A stretch of DNA of 64,000 bases. It comes from Chitinophagaceae bacterium 26-R-25. GTDB lineage: Bacteria > Bacteroidota > Bacteroidia > Chitinophagales > Chitinophagaceae. A model generated the notes under the pieces. The model worked only from the letters and a program-made list of their open reading frames with translations, did not search any database and was not told the origin of the DNA. Positions within the stretch are counted from its first letter, which is position 1, and every line of letters begins with the position of its first letter. The stretch is from positions 1,116,001-1,180,000 of the forward strand of contig JARWSJ010000001.1 in NCBI GenBank assembly GCA_029906195.1. The letters run 5' to 3'. Positions 27,204 through 37,046 of the stretch are shown piece by piece. The position numbers were made by a program, and so were the translations under genes.

Positions 27204-28235
27204 CTACAGCGAATGCCTTTGTATAACTTTTGTCGGGTTTCTTTTAAACAGTGTTTTTCCTTCCAGTATAATTTGAGCGACTGATTTGCCCATGGCTTCA
27301 AAGTCCGTGGAAATAACGGTAATGCCATCTTCCAGAATTTCTTTTACATCCGTGTCATTGTAGGATATTAATCCGATATCCTGCCCCAGTTTGAGTTTCT
27401 TCTTGCGCGCAAGTTTTATGAGTGCCACATCATCCGTGTCATACCTGCTAAAGGTTACATAGGCATTCCCTTTTTGAAAATTATTTTCGTCTATCTCGGA
27501 TTGAATCAGATAAGGAAATTTCATCTCAGCACAATACTGTAAAAAGCCCTCTATCACAAGTCGGGCATGAATGGCTTCGGAGTGAGCTATTAATATTAGC
27601 TTTTTATATTTGGCTAAATCTTTTTTCAGTTTAACCAGGCTGTGATAAATGTCATATTCGTAATCCTGGTAAATACAACTGTATTCGCCCGTAAGTCCTT
27701 GCTGGTTTAAATCGATGATGATTCTTTTCTTTTCTGGAATTAAATTCAATAGCGGAGCAACATCTTCTTTCAAAAAAGTGGCAATGACATAATGGGTGTA
27801 GTTTCCAAGGTTTTCTTTAATGAGTTTTTCGAACACCTTATAATTATGATGATGAAAATAGATGTCTATATCTGCATTTTTTTTTAGTTTTTCCACAAGC
27901 ATTCCGTATAACTGCTCCCGTAGAATATTCATTTTATCCAGGAGGAGAAAAATGCGGAAAGAGTGGTGAATGTCTTTCGTTTTAACAAAATAACCCTTTC
28001 TATATATCGATTCTATAATACCTTTCTCAACCAATTCATTCAATCCTTTAAGCAAAGTCTCTTTGCTCATTTTTAACTGTTGCTGGAATTGTTTGAGAGA
28101 AGGGATCTGGTCACCAACACGTAGTTGATCGCTTTCGATCAATGAAATGATATAATCTGTTAATTGTTGATATTTCAGTTTCGTTGAGGAATTATTGAGG
28201 GGCTTATTTTCAATACTCATTTCCAAATCCTTCAT
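27204..28235 (-). CDS. GntR-type regulator with LacI-like sugar-sensor domain
   Basis: The protein is 343 aa from the ATG at 28235; an ATG at 28220 is also possible and gives a longer leader. It has a GntR winged helix at about residues 20-85 (KYQQLTDYIISLIESDQLRVGDQIPSLKQFQQQL, KETLLKGLNELVEKGIIESIYRKGYFV). A periplasmic-binding-protein-like effector domain follows (RIFLLLDKMN, YTHYVIATF, IGLISYNDTDVKEILEDGITVISTD). This architecture resembles AraR-type regulators, where a sugar or oligosaccharide relieves repression. It is divergent from the SusC gene, and shared ACCAGACT motifs lie at both promoters, so it probably controls the PUL and itself. Confidence 0.87.
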   Translation of the reverse strand: MKDLEMSIENKPLNNSSTKLKYQQLTDYIISLIESDQLRVGDQIPSLKQFQQQLKMSKETLLKGLNELVEKGIIESIYRKGYFVKTKDIHHSFRIFLLLDKMNILREQLYGMLVEKLKKNADIDIYFHHHNYKVFEKLIKENLGNYTHYVIATFLKEDVAPLLNLIPEKKRIIIDLNQQGLTGEYSCIYQDYEYDIYHSLVKLKKDLAKYKKLILIAHSEAIHARLVIEGFLQYCAEMKFPYLIQSEIDENNFQKGNAYVTFSRYDTDDVALIKLARKKKLKLGQDIGLISYNDTDVKEILEDGITVISTDFEAMGKSVAQIILEGKTLFKRNPTKVIQRHSL

Positions 28236-28249
28236 TGCAAATGTTTCAG

Positions 28250-28287
28250 CAAAGTTAAAAAATGCACAGTACAAACCAAACCAGACT
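28250..28287 (-). promoter_or_regulatory. GntR gene promoter overlapping an operator-like motif
   Basis: On the minus strand TTTG (28277-28280), 19 bases, then TAACTTTG (28250-28257) are exact consensus matches. The motif AGTCTGGT (plus-strand ACCAGACT, 28280-28287) overlaps the -33 element. The same octamer occurs near the SusC promoter, which fits autoregulation. Confidence 0.65.
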
Positions 28288-28348
28288 CATTATTTAATCT
28301 TCAGAGCAAAAAATGCAGTAATATCCTTTTTGAATACTAAAAAAATAA

Positions 28349-28379
28349 TTTGGTGAATCAAAAGTTAATCATAAGTTTG
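28349..28379 (+). promoter_or_regulatory. susC promoter
   Basis: TTTG (28349-28352), 19 bases, then TAAGTTTG (28372-28379) match the Bacteroidota -33/-7 consensus exactly. The predicted transcript starts near 28385, leaving a leader of about 54 bases that carries the operator-like repeats at 28389-28415. Confidence 0.75.
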
Positions 28380-28388
28380 TTTCTCAAT

Positions 28389-28415
28389 ACCAGTCCAGTC
28401 CAGACCAGACTACTG
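28389..28415. promoter_or_regulatory. Candidate GntR operator at the susC transcription start
   Basis: This 27-base stretch has iterated CCAG(T/A)C units; its core contains AGTC, 7 bases, GACT (an inverted repeat) and the octamer ACCAGACT (28404-28411), shared with the GntR promoter at 28280-28287. It starts 10 bases after the -7 box, a position where a bound repressor would block transcription. Binding is inferred. Confidence 0.55.
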
Positions 28416-28438
28416 TTTAAAAATTGAATTGATTGCAT

Positions 28439-31400
28439 ATGAAACAAATGTTTATGATGTTGTTTTGCCTGGCAGCTTACTACTCTGCCATTTCCCAGCA
28501 GGTAAAGAATATTGCAGGCACAGTTACAAATGAGCAAGGCGAGCTTATTGCCAAAGTTACCGTAATTACCTCTAAGACTAAGAAGTCTGTTGTTGCCAAT
28601 GAGAAGGGATATTTTCACCTTGTTGGCGTTGTTACCGGAGAGACTTTAACCATTTCGTCAATTGGTTTTTTAAGCAAAACGGTAACAGTTGAAAATGAAT
28701 CCAACCTGAAAATTCAACTGAGTAAAACCAATCAGACACTTGAGGACGTAGTAGTTATCGGCTATGGCTCTGTAAAACGTAAAGACCTGACAGGATCTGT
28801 GGGGTCGGCCAAAGTAGAAGATATGAAAAAAGCGCCTGTTGTGTCTTTCGAAGACGCATTAGCAGGTCGCGTTGCCGGCGTTCAGGTGTCAACTGCTGAT
28901 GGCCAGCCGGGGAGCAGGAGTAATATCGTTATACGAGGTGGTAATTCCATTACTCAATCTAATGCTCCTTTATATGTAATAGATGGGTTCCCGTTAGAGG
29001 ATCCTGACAATAATGCGATTAATCCTGATGACATTGAGTCTATTGAGATATTGAAGGACGCTTCTTCAACCGCTATATATGGTGCCAGAGGCGCCAATGG
29101 CGTTGTAATGATTACCACAAAACAAGGAAAAACGGGTGCCCCGGTAGTTACCTATAACAATTGGCTGGGGGTGCAACAACCTTCCAAACAAATTGCGGTA
29201 ATGAGCCCGTACGAATTTGTGAAGTATCAGACGGAGTTATTGCCCGCTACGGCGCCGCAGTTGTATTTTCAGAATGGAAAAACACTGGATTCTTACCGCG
29301 ATATGAAAGGGGTGAACTGGCAGGACCAGGTGTTGCAGAATGCTTTCATGCAAAACCACGCTTTAGCAGTTCGTGGTGGTACGGCTGCTACAAAATATTC
29401 GGTTAGTGGTTCTTACCTGGACCAAAATGGAATTGTGATTAATGGAGGATATAAGAGATACCAGGGACGTTTTTCTATTGATCAGAGATTAAATAAAAAC
29501 TTCAGGACAGGCATCAATGCAAATTATACGTACTCCATTAAGAGTGGACAGATTGCCAATTTAACAACCGATGATTTAAACAGCAGTTCTGCGGGAAATG
29601 CATCATCTTACTTAATGTATAGTGCCTGGGGATATAGACCCGTTACCGGCAATGGCAACATGGATGACTTTGTCAACGATCCTTTTGATGATGATTTAAC
29701 ATCCTCAGTAGATTTAAGAGTAAACCCTGTTGTCAATTCAAACAACACATACAATTACGTCTATGGCAAATCTTTTTATTCAAATGCCTTTTTGGAGTAT
29801 TCATTTTTAAAAAATTTCAAGTTTAAAGTAACCGGAGGATTGGCTGAGAATAACATGCGGTTTGAAAAATTTAATAACTCTAAAACAGCTGCCGGGAACC
29901 CCGTTACAGTTTATGGATCAACTTACGGCATTAACGGCTCTGTTAACAATGCGTATAACAGGAGTTTGCTTAACGAAAATTTATTGACTTTTAGTAAGTC
30001 GTTTACCAAGAAACACGTGGTAGATGCACTGGCCGGTTTTACTATACAACGAAACGAATCGGAATCTAACGGTTACGCATCCGTGCTACTACCCAATGAA
30101 GCGTTGGGCATTAAAGGGCTGGATCAGGGTACAGTACTTGAAAAAAACTATACCGGCACTTATTCCACATTGGTGTCCTTTTTAGGCAGGATTAATTATT
30201 CGCTCAATTCAAAGTATATTTTTACTGCATCATTCAGGAGTGATGGTTCGTCAAAATTTGATCCGTCAAACAGGTGGGGATATTTTCCTTCCGGTGCTTT
30301 TGCGTGGAACTTCGCGCAAGAAAAATTTGTACGTAAGCTGGGCATTCTGTCGTCGGGCAAATTAAGAGCATCCTATGGAATAACGGGTAATAACCGTGTT
30401 TCGGATTTTGCTTACTTAAGCGTCCTTGACCAGGAAGTAGGCGCTAACAGTACCAATACCAGGAGCGGGTACTACTTTAATGGATCGTATATAAAGGGTA
30501 CTGTACCAACAATGGTTGGTAATGATAAACTAAAGTGGGAGCGAACCGGCAATCTTGATGTAGGGGTGGATCTGGGTTTTGTAAATGACCGTATAAATCT
30601 TACCGTCGATTACTATTATAAAAAAACAAACGACCTGTTATTAAACGCATCTCTCCCCACTTCAACAGGGTATATGACTGCATATAAAAATATTGGTGTT
30701 GTAGTTAACAAGGGATTAGAGGTTACCATAAATACAGTCAACATAAGTAAGAAGAATTTTACATGGAGCTCCAGTTTTAATATCGCATTCAACAATAACA
30801 AGCTTGTTTCTTTAAACGGCGATGAGCCAGGCCTCACAACACGTGTCACCAACTGGAATGCGCAGTTCAATAATTCACTTCCGTACATAGCGCTGCCGGG
30901 AAGAAATGTGGCGCAATTTTATGGATTTATTTTCGACGGACTTTATCAGCTGAGCGACTTTGATCTGTTGCCAAATGGTAGCTATCAGTTAAAAGCAACT
31001 GTTCCTAATAACGGTAATGATGCATCAACAATAAAACCCGGGCACATCAAGTATAAGGATTTGAATGGCGATGGCATTGTAGATGCTAATGACCAGACAG
31101 TGATCGGTAATCCTAATCCGCTAAATGTTGGTGGGTTCACAAATAATTTCAGATACAAGCAATTTGACCTCAATATATTTTTTCAATGGTCATACGGCAA
31201 TGATATTCTTAATGCTAACCGGATTGTATTTGAGGGTGCAGAAGCAAGGCCAAACCTCAATATGTATAAGACTTTTGAGAGCAGATGGTCGATGGAAAAT
31301 CAATCCAGCCTGTTGCCGGTGGCAGGAGGTTATGGACCAAATGTGTATTCAAATCGTACGATTGAAGATGGTTCCTTCCTTAGATTAAAAACAGTTTCCT

Positions 31401-31612
31401 TAGGGTATAGTCTTCCAACATTCTTAATGAAAAGGTGGGGAATGCAGAACATACGTGTGAATGCGTCCGCCCAAAACCTAATAACCTGGACGAAGTATTC
31501 CGGTTTGGATCCTGAAGTTTCGGTACGCAATACCGCGCTGACACCGGGATTTGACTGGAGCGCCTATCCAAGGGCAAGAACCATAACACTAGGACTAAAT
31601 GTAACCTTCTAA
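28439..31612 (+). CDS. susC: SusC-like TonB-dependent outer-membrane transporter
   Basis: The protein is 1057 aa from the ATG at 28439 (an upstream in-frame TTG is not used). It has a signal peptide (cleavage near AISQ), a carboxypeptidase regulatory-like domain at about 25-100 (IAGTVTNEQGELIAKVTVITSKTKKSVVANEKGYF), a TonB box/plug region (LEDVVVIGYGSVKRKDLTGSV, VIRGGNSITQSNAPLYVIDG), and a 22-strand-type barrel to the C terminus. It would import oligosaccharides bound by the SusD lipoprotein encoded 18 bp downstream. It is the first gene of the PUL and is probably GntR-controlled. Confidence 0.97.
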   Translation: MKQMFMMLFCLAAYYSAISQQVKNIAGTVTNEQGELIAKVTVITSKTKKSVVANEKGYFHLVGVVTGETLTISSIGFLSKTVTVENESNLKIQLSKTNQTLEDVVVIGYGSVKRKDLTGSVGSAKVEDMKKAPVVSFEDALAGRVAGVQVSTADGQPGSRSNIVIRGGNSITQSNAPLYVIDGFPLEDPDNNAINPDDIESIEILKDASSTAIYGARGANGVVMITTKQGKTGAPVVTYNNWLGVQQPSKQIAVMSPYEFVKYQTELLPATAPQLYFQNGKTLDSYRDMKGVNWQDQVLQNAFMQNHALAVRGGTAATKYSVSGSYLDQNGIVINGGYKRYQGRFSIDQRLNKNFRTGINANYTYSIKSGQIANLTTDDLNSSSAGNASSYLMYSAWGYRPVTGNGNMDDFVNDPFDDDLTSSVDLRVNPVVNSNNTYNYVYGKSFYSNAFLEYSFLKNFKFKVTGGLAENNMRFEKFNNSKTAAGNPVTVYGSTYGINGSVNNAYNRSLLNENLLTFSKSFTKKHVVDALAGFTIQRNESESNGYASVLLPNEALGIKGLDQGTVLEKNYTGTYSTLVSFLGRINYSLNSKYIFTASFRSDGSSKFDPSNRWGYFPSGAFAWNFAQEKFVRKLGILSSGKLRASYGITGNNRVSDFAYLSVLDQEVGANSTNTRSGYYFNGSYIKGTVPTMVGNDKLKWERTGNLDVGVDLGFVNDRINLTVDYYYKKTNDLLLNASLPTSTGYMTAYKNIGVVVNKGLEVTINTVNISKKNFTWSSSFNIAFNNNKLVSLNGDEPGLTTRVTNWNAQFNNSLPYIALPGRNVAQFYGFIFDGLYQLSDFDLLPNGSYQLKATVPNNGNDASTIKPGHIKYKDLNGDGIVDANDQTVIGNPNPLNVGGFTNNFRYKQFDLNIFFQWSYGNDILNANRIVFEGAEARPNLNMYKTFESRWSMENQSSLLPVAGGYGPNVYSNRTIEDGSFLRLKTVSLGYSLPTFLMKRWGMQNIRVNASAQNLITWTKYSGLDPEVSVRNTALTPGFDWSAYPRARTITLGLNVTF

Positions 31613-31630
31613 CGATAAAGCTTTTTGAAT

Positions 31631-33208
31631 ATGAAAATCAGATTAATACTATGCGTTGCTTTGTTAGCGCTTCTGCAATTTTCCTGCAATAAAATATTAA
31701 ACACTACTCCGCAGGATTTTGTTTCACCCAACCAGTATTATAACTCCGATAAGGAGCTGGAATCTGCTTTGGCAGGTGTGTACGACAGATTGGGAGATAC
31801 AAGAGTGTATGCCCAGGCAATGACCAGCTACCTGGTATTCAGTGATGAGTTTTTTATGAAAGGGAGAACTTCCGGTGCGCTGGGAAATATAATCGATGCG
31901 TCTACACTGGAAATTAACAGGCATTGGGAAAGTATTTATACAGGGATAGAGCGGGCCAATATGCTATTGGAAAACCTGGATAAGAGCCCATCTGTTAGCC
32001 AGGCAAAAAAGGACGAAGCAAAAGGTCAGGCTTTGTTTTTACGGGCATACTATTACTTTATGCTGGTAGATGAGTTTGGAGCGGTTCCATTAAAATTAGC
32101 ATCCACCAAATCGCCTGTAGAGAAACCATTGCCCGGCAGTTCCGTAAAGGACATTTATGCGCAGATTCTTAAAGATATGAAAGATGCCGCAGGCCTGGTA
32201 AAACCGATAACAGACTATGGCTATAATACCCGTATCAGCAAAACTGTCGTTTATGGCATGTTATCAAGAGTGTGCCTTACAATGGCCGGGGCGCCACTGC
32301 ATGATGATTCCAAATATCAAGAAGCGAGAGATTATGCTGATTCTGTTATTCATACAAGCAAAGTTTTGCATCGCCTGAACCCAGATTTTAAACAGATTTT
32401 TATCAACCATGTGCAGGAGAAATTTGACGTAGGAGAGTGTTTATGGGAAGTGGAATTTAAAGGAACCAACCAGGGAGAAATTCTGGAAGGAGGCATGATC
32501 GGTTCCTACAATGGAATCACCAGCCCAAGTATTGATTCGGGTTGGGCCTATGATTACGTGCATGCAACTGCTAAATTATACAATGCTTATGAGGCAACGG
32601 ATTTAAGAAGAGACTGGACCGTAGCGACTTTCCGGTTTGTGGCAAGCGGGCAAACAGTTGTAAGAACTCCATGGACGAGTACGCAAATTTATGAACGCAG
32701 CCCTGGTAAGTGGAGAAGAGAATATGAAACCACTTTACCCCGTGCTCAATATTATAATGGCACAAACTGGCCGCTTTTAAGATATGCAGATGTGTTGCTC
32801 ATGTTTGCAGAAGCGGAAAGCCACTTGAAGGGCGGACCTACCACTGCTGCTTATGATGCGATTAACCAGGTAAGAAGGCGTGGTTATGGAAAAGATATAA
32901 ATACGCCAAATGCCACAGTGGACGCTCCGGAAGGTATGAGTCAGCAGGATTTCCAGGAATTTATTATGAATGAGCGACTGCGGGAATTGGCTTTTGAGGG
33001 TCTGCGTAAACACGATTTGATCAGATGGGGAATTTATGTACCTGTTATGCAGGAGCAGGCTTTAGTATATAATATCGGCATGCCTGCAGATCTGAAAGGA
33101 CCTGCAATAACGCAGGCACAAAGGATTACCGAGAGAGCTGTCGTATTCCCCATTCCCAATAGTGAATTAGCCACCAATCAGAATATGAAACAGAACCCCG
33201 GTTGGTAA
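31631..33208 (+). CDS. susD: SusD-like nutrient-binding outer-membrane lipoprotein
   Basis: The protein is 525 aa from the ATG at 31631, directly before a lipoprotein signal (LLALLQFSC). SusD hallmarks are present: LNTTPQDFVSPNQYYNSDKELESALAGVYDRLGD, helical TPR-like segments (GQALFLRAYYYFMLVDEFGAVPL), LLRYADVLLMFAEAES, AINQVRRRGYG, and the C-terminal NERLRELAFEGLRKHDLIRWG. It caps the SusC pore and binds the glycan at the surface. Together with the hydrolases downstream it defines this as a PUL. Confidence 0.97.
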   Translation: MKIRLILCVALLALLQFSCNKILNTTPQDFVSPNQYYNSDKELESALAGVYDRLGDTRVYAQAMTSYLVFSDEFFMKGRTSGALGNIIDASTLEINRHWESIYTGIERANMLLENLDKSPSVSQAKKDEAKGQALFLRAYYYFMLVDEFGAVPLKLASTKSPVEKPLPGSSVKDIYAQILKDMKDAAGLVKPITDYGYNTRISKTVVYGMLSRVCLTMAGAPLHDDSKYQEARDYADSVIHTSKVLHRLNPDFKQIFINHVQEKFDVGECLWEVEFKGTNQGEILEGGMIGSYNGITSPSIDSGWAYDYVHATAKLYNAYEATDLRRDWTVATFRFVASGQTVVRTPWTSTQIYERSPGKWRREYETTLPRAQYYNGTNWPLLRYADVLLMFAEAESHLKGGPTTAAYDAINQVRRRGYGKDINTPNATVDAPEGMSQQDFQEFIMNERLRELAFEGLRKHDLIRWGIYVPVMQEQALVYNIGMPADLKGPAITQAQRITERAVVFPIPNSELATNQNMKQNPGW

Positions 33209-33258
33209 AATAAAATGATGTGTACCACCTATTGTTTGATCACTCAAAAAAAGAATCA

Positions 33259-34155
33259 ATGCATTTAAGATATTGTACAATTTTAAGCATTTCGATATGG
33301 ATGCTGTTATCCTGCCAAAAAAGGAATGAGCTTGCCTCATTGGATACATTTGATGTTCATGTTGATAAAACCTCATTTAATGTTGGCGATAGTGTAAAAT
33401 TTTTATTCAATGGCACTCCTGAGAACATTGTTTTTTGGTCAGGCGCAAATGGAAGTAACTACGACTACAAGAGCAGAACTGTAATCGAGGGCAATTCTAT
33501 TATTTTGAATTTTAATAGCTATTCTCAGTTCGGCGATCCTGATCAAAGCAGCCTGAAACTTTTGGTGTCCAAAGATTTTTCTGGCATCTACGATTCAACA
33601 CATGTTGTAACGGCAACGTGGACGGATATTACAAACAAGGCAGTACTTTCATCAGGAGCAGATCAAACACCTTCAGGAAAAATCAACCTTGATGAATTCG
33701 CCGCAGGTAATGGTAATATGGCATTGGCGTTTCGCTATAAAACGGAAACAGTAAAAACGAGTGTCACACAAAACAGATGGGTGATAAGAAGCTTCGATTT
33801 AAAAAGTGTAAATCAGCAGGGTGCAGAAAGCAGCCTTGCTACTATCGCTACTGCCGGATGGCAATCATTTAATTTCAAAAGCCCGTCAACATTTTGGACT
33901 ATCTCCTCTACACAGCTCATATCGGCCAGAAGCTTTACGGACCTGGACGATGATTGGGTAATAACAAAACAATTTAATCCTAACGGAGTTAAACCGGATA
34001 GGGGGCAGGCAATTAAAAATATTTCCCAGAATTTAAAACAATATGTAACCACTTACACAAAACCCGGCACATACAAAGTTGTATTTGTAGCAACAAATGG
34101 TAACGTTGAAAGAACCGCTTCTGTAACAAAGGAACTACAGTTAACCATTAAATAG
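33259..34155 (+). CDS. DUF5017-like surface lipoprotein (SusE-position glycan binder)
   Basis: The 298-aa protein starts at the ATG at 33259, ahead of a lipoprotein signal ending in LLSC. The DUF5017-like start is clear: FDVHVDKTSFNVGDSVKFLFNGTPENIVFWSGANGSNYDYKSRT, which is an Ig-like sandwich. It is followed by a jelly-roll region (VIRSFDLKSVNQQGAESSLAT) and a closing strand-rich stretch. Proteins of this kind replace SusE/SusF in many PULs and bind glycan at the cell surface. It starts 50 bp after the SusD stop and precedes the enzymes, so it is in the operon. Confidence 0.84.
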   Translation: MHLRYCTILSISIWMLLSCQKRNELASLDTFDVHVDKTSFNVGDSVKFLFNGTPENIVFWSGANGSNYDYKSRTVIEGNSIILNFNSYSQFGDPDQSSLKLLVSKDFSGIYDSTHVVTATWTDITNKAVLSSGADQTPSGKINLDEFAAGNGNMALAFRYKTETVKTSVTQNRWVIRSFDLKSVNQQGAESSLATIATAGWQSFNFKSPSTFWTISSTQLISARSFTDLDDDWVITKQFNPNGVKPDRGQAIKNISQNLKQYVTTYTKPGTYKVVFVATNGNVERTASVTKELQLTIK

Positions 34156-34181
34156 TTTAATAAAGCAAAGCGATTTTAAAA

Positions 34182-36800
34182 ATGTGTCTTGACAAGCATT
34201 CATACCGTTTTTTCTTACTGCTATTTTTAGTTGGTGTATCTGTGTCATCATTTTCGCAGAAGCAGAGCACCCAAGAGTTGCGTAATGGATTTTTGAGGTT
34301 GGTGTGGCAGGCTTCCGATAGTGGATATACACTTCGTAATTTACAAGTCTATAATAATTTAAAGTGGGAATCTTTGCCAGGAAAAGCTACTGGTACCGGC
34401 GGTTATACGGTTTTATATAGCGAGCAGCCACCTGCTAAAAGCAGTGTTCCTGTTTTTACAGAACAGGGAAATGCTATTCAATTCCCGGAACCTGAATATC
34501 GCTATGTAACCGGTAAATGGGAAGATGCAACAACACCCGTAGCGCTTAACAGGGCTGGTGAAAAGCATTCTTTTTTTCCTGAAACAGCAAAGGCCAAAGG
34601 AAATTCAGTTGTCTTTAAAAATGAAGATGCTGTTTCAGCCACAACCGCTACTTGGACTTTCGATAAAAACTACAAACATGATGTAGTAGTTACCATTTCA
34701 TTAAAAGCTAAGAAAAACGGCTATTTCTCTATTGAAACGCCTTCGCTGATAAACGGAGACCAACACCAATTTCAATGGGGCATTATACCCGGAATATTAC
34801 AGGGTAAAACAATAAATCATGATTTCGTGGATGCGTACGCGTATGGCCACGGCATTCCCGGCATTCCTTTCGTAGCGAGAGAAAGGACCGCTGCAGCTTT
34901 AACGTCAATATTGACAGACAAGAACGGATGGTCAATAGCCGTAACTGCTGCTCCCGGTACAGGAAGGGACCCCTGGCTTCAAAATAAATCCACGCAGGAA
35001 ACCTGGTTGTTAGGTTTATCATTAATAAACAGACAGGGAATCTTGACACCTACTTTGTATCATCCGGTTCTGGGTGAACAGCAGTCCTGGCTTAATGCCG
35101 GGGACAGTGTTTCCTTTTCATTTCGTTACACCATACAAAAAACTGACTGGTACACGGTATATAAACACGTCGTAAATGATGTGTACCAATTCAATAATTC
35201 TCTGAAATTAAAGAACACCAAAGAATCCCTCGCATCGAGATTGCAAAGATTATTTGAGTACGTAAAAAGTGATAGTACTTCTAAATGGAAGGAAACGGAT
35301 TATAATGGAATAACAATTGGCGCACAACATTACCTGGGCGGCGTTTTTGAGTCCAATAAGGATGCAATAAAAAATGCAGATTACGGTGCTATGTGGATGA
35401 TGGCAAGCATGACGAAAGACCCGGTGCTGGAAAAGCAAAGATTGCCCTATGCGTTGAATTTTAAGATTGCCCAACAAAATCTGACGGACTCCTTTTTCAG
35501 TGGAGCTGCTGCCGGACAATATTATTTATTTGACTCCAAAAGATTTACAGAAGAGTGGGGGCCATACACGGAGCCTATTGCCACCACCTATTATCTGCTA
35601 TGCGATATCGGTAATGTGTTGTTATTCGAACCTGATCAGCCGCAGCTGAAACGTGAATTGAGCCTTGCCGCCAACTGGCTGTTAAAAATGATGAAAGCAG
35701 ATGGTAGCTGGGAAATAGCCTATAGCAATAAAACCCATGAACCTTTGTTCAGAGATGAGAAAGACTACCGTCCCACATTCTATGGACTCCTCGTTGCTTA
35801 TCAGTTGTTAAAAGAACAGAAATATTTAAACGCTGCCATTAAAGGTGCTGACTGGTTTATAAAAAATGCTACGGACAACGGGTATTTTTTGGGTGTTTGC
35901 GGCGACTCCCGCTTTGCACCAGATTTTGCTACAGCACAAAGCGCACAGGCACTGTTGGATTTGTATGGCATAACAGGGCAAAATAAATATAAAGAAGCCG
36001 CTATAAAGGTAGGTAGGATGTACACGACTTCTGTCTACTCACATCCAATAGCTTCCCGGTTGGAGAAGGAGGTAAAAGGCAAAAAGGTGCAGGATTGGGA
36101 AATTAGCCAGGTTGGGCTGGGGTTTGAACATGGTGGCATCATCGGATCGGCCAATACGCACGGACCAATATTACTAGCGAGTCATGCAGGTATGTTTGTC
36201 AGATTGTTTGGAGTAACAAAAGACTCCCTTTACTTAAACATGGCCCGGGCAGCGGCCTGGGGAAGGGATGCTTTTGTGGATCCCGCAACAGGTGTTGCTT
36301 CGTATTACTGGAATGCAATGAATAATGGAGCCGGACCGTATCCGCATCATGCGTGGTGGCAGATCGGCTGGATTACCGATTATCTGCTGTCTGAAGTAGA
36401 TATTAGGTCTGGTGGTAAAATTGTTTTTCCGCATGGATTCATTGCGCCTAAAGTTGGCCCGCATCGTACCTATGGATTTGCACCCGGTAAAATATTTGGT
36501 AAACAAGCATCGTTGGCTTTTTTTACAAATGAGGTTCAGATAAGCAATTCCAGTATCGATTATATCGGAGCATACGATTCCCTGTCACATACGAAATATC
36601 TCATCCTGCTGAATAACAGCATCGAAAATCAAAATACAACCATAACACTGAATACTCCGGTGAAAAATGCAGCATTGCTTTCTGCGGAGGGTATAAAAGA
36701 ATTGGATATGCCTTACGGAGTTGCAGGTTGGAAGGTGCAGCTGCCACCAACAGGTTTGAAAGTAGTAAAGATCGATTTATCCAACGATGATAGAAAGTAA
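34182..36800 (+). CDS. Secreted helical-core protein, putative polysaccharide-degrading enzyme (paralogue 1)
   Basis: The 872-aa protein has a signal peptide (RFFLLLFLVGVSVSSFSQ). The N-terminal half is beta-rich; the C-terminal half is a run of helical hairpins resembling an (alpha/alpha)6 six-hairpin barrel (YRPTFYGLLVAYQLLKEQKYLNAAIKGADWF, GRMYTTSVYSHP, TKDSLYLNMARAAAWGRDAF). The core VGLGFEHGG (about 644), then PYPHHAWWQIGWITDYLLSE and IVFPHGF (about 745) is matched in order by two other proteins of this locus (37047 and 45098). A lyase or hydrolase of the six-hairpin superfamily is the best guess. No catalytic residue can be assigned with confidence and I recognise no characterised family. 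Confidence 0.7.
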   Translation: MCLDKHSYRFFLLLFLVGVSVSSFSQKQSTQELRNGFLRLVWQASDSGYTLRNLQVYNNLKWESLPGKATGTGGYTVLYSEQPPAKSSVPVFTEQGNAIQFPEPEYRYVTGKWEDATTPVALNRAGEKHSFFPETAKAKGNSVVFKNEDAVSATTATWTFDKNYKHDVVVTISLKAKKNGYFSIETPSLINGDQHQFQWGIIPGILQGKTINHDFVDAYAYGHGIPGIPFVARERTAAALTSILTDKNGWSIAVTAAPGTGRDPWLQNKSTQETWLLGLSLINRQGILTPTLYHPVLGEQQSWLNAGDSVSFSFRYTIQKTDWYTVYKHVVNDVYQFNNSLKLKNTKESLASRLQRLFEYVKSDSTSKWKETDYNGITIGAQHYLGGVFESNKDAIKNADYGAMWMMASMTKDPVLEKQRLPYALNFKIAQQNLTDSFFSGAAAGQYYLFDSKRFTEEWGPYTEPIATTYYLLCDIGNVLLFEPDQPQLKRELSLAANWLLKMMKADGSWEIAYSNKTHEPLFRDEKDYRPTFYGLLVAYQLLKEQKYLNAAIKGADWFIKNATDNGYFLGVCGDSRFAPDFATAQSAQALLDLYGITGQNKYKEAAIKVGRMYTTSVYSHPIASRLEKEVKGKKVQDWEISQVGLGFEHGGIIGSANTHGPILLASHAGMFVRLFGVTKDSLYLNMARAAAWGRDAFVDPATGVASYYWNAMNNGAGPYPHHAWWQIGWITDYLLSEVDIRSGGKIVFPHGFIAPKVGPHRTYGFAPGKIFGKQASLAFFTNEVQISNSSIDYIGAYDSLSHTKYLILLNNSIENQNTTITLNTPVKNAALLSAEGIKELDMPYGVAGWKVQLPPTGLKVVKIDLSNDDRK

Positions 36801-36822
36801 AGCGATATGATTGGCATACATG

Positions 36823-36955
36823 ATTCAATGTCGTTTTGTTAAACTGGTTGAAAAAATAGAAAGCATGTTGCTTGTCATCCCGAGGTACGAGGGATCTGGG
36901 TCTTACATTAACATGCTACAACTGGTATTATAAACATAACACTTTGGAAAAAGTG
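36823..36955 (+). repeat. Copy of a dispersed intergenic repeat
   Basis: The 36823-36900 stretch is closely related, in reverse orientation, to 50395-50471: both run from ATTCAATGTCGTTT through an A-rich tract and an ATGT step to CTTGTCATCCCGA and GAGGGATCTGGG. The matching right arm seen at 50397-50424 is absent here; instead a small hairpin (CACTTT 36940-36945, AAAGTG 36950-36955) follows. It lies between two PUL genes. Confidence 0.65.
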
Positions 36956-37046
36956 GCTTGAAGAAATGACATTGATATATGAATTGTAAAACGCCCAGGC
37001 ATACCAATTGCGAATGTTATTCGGGATTTTGAAATTGTTTATTTCT

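Noticed and set aside
28389..28415. CRISPR-like or mobile direct repeats before susC
   Set aside because: The units are too short and unspaced; an operator explains them better.
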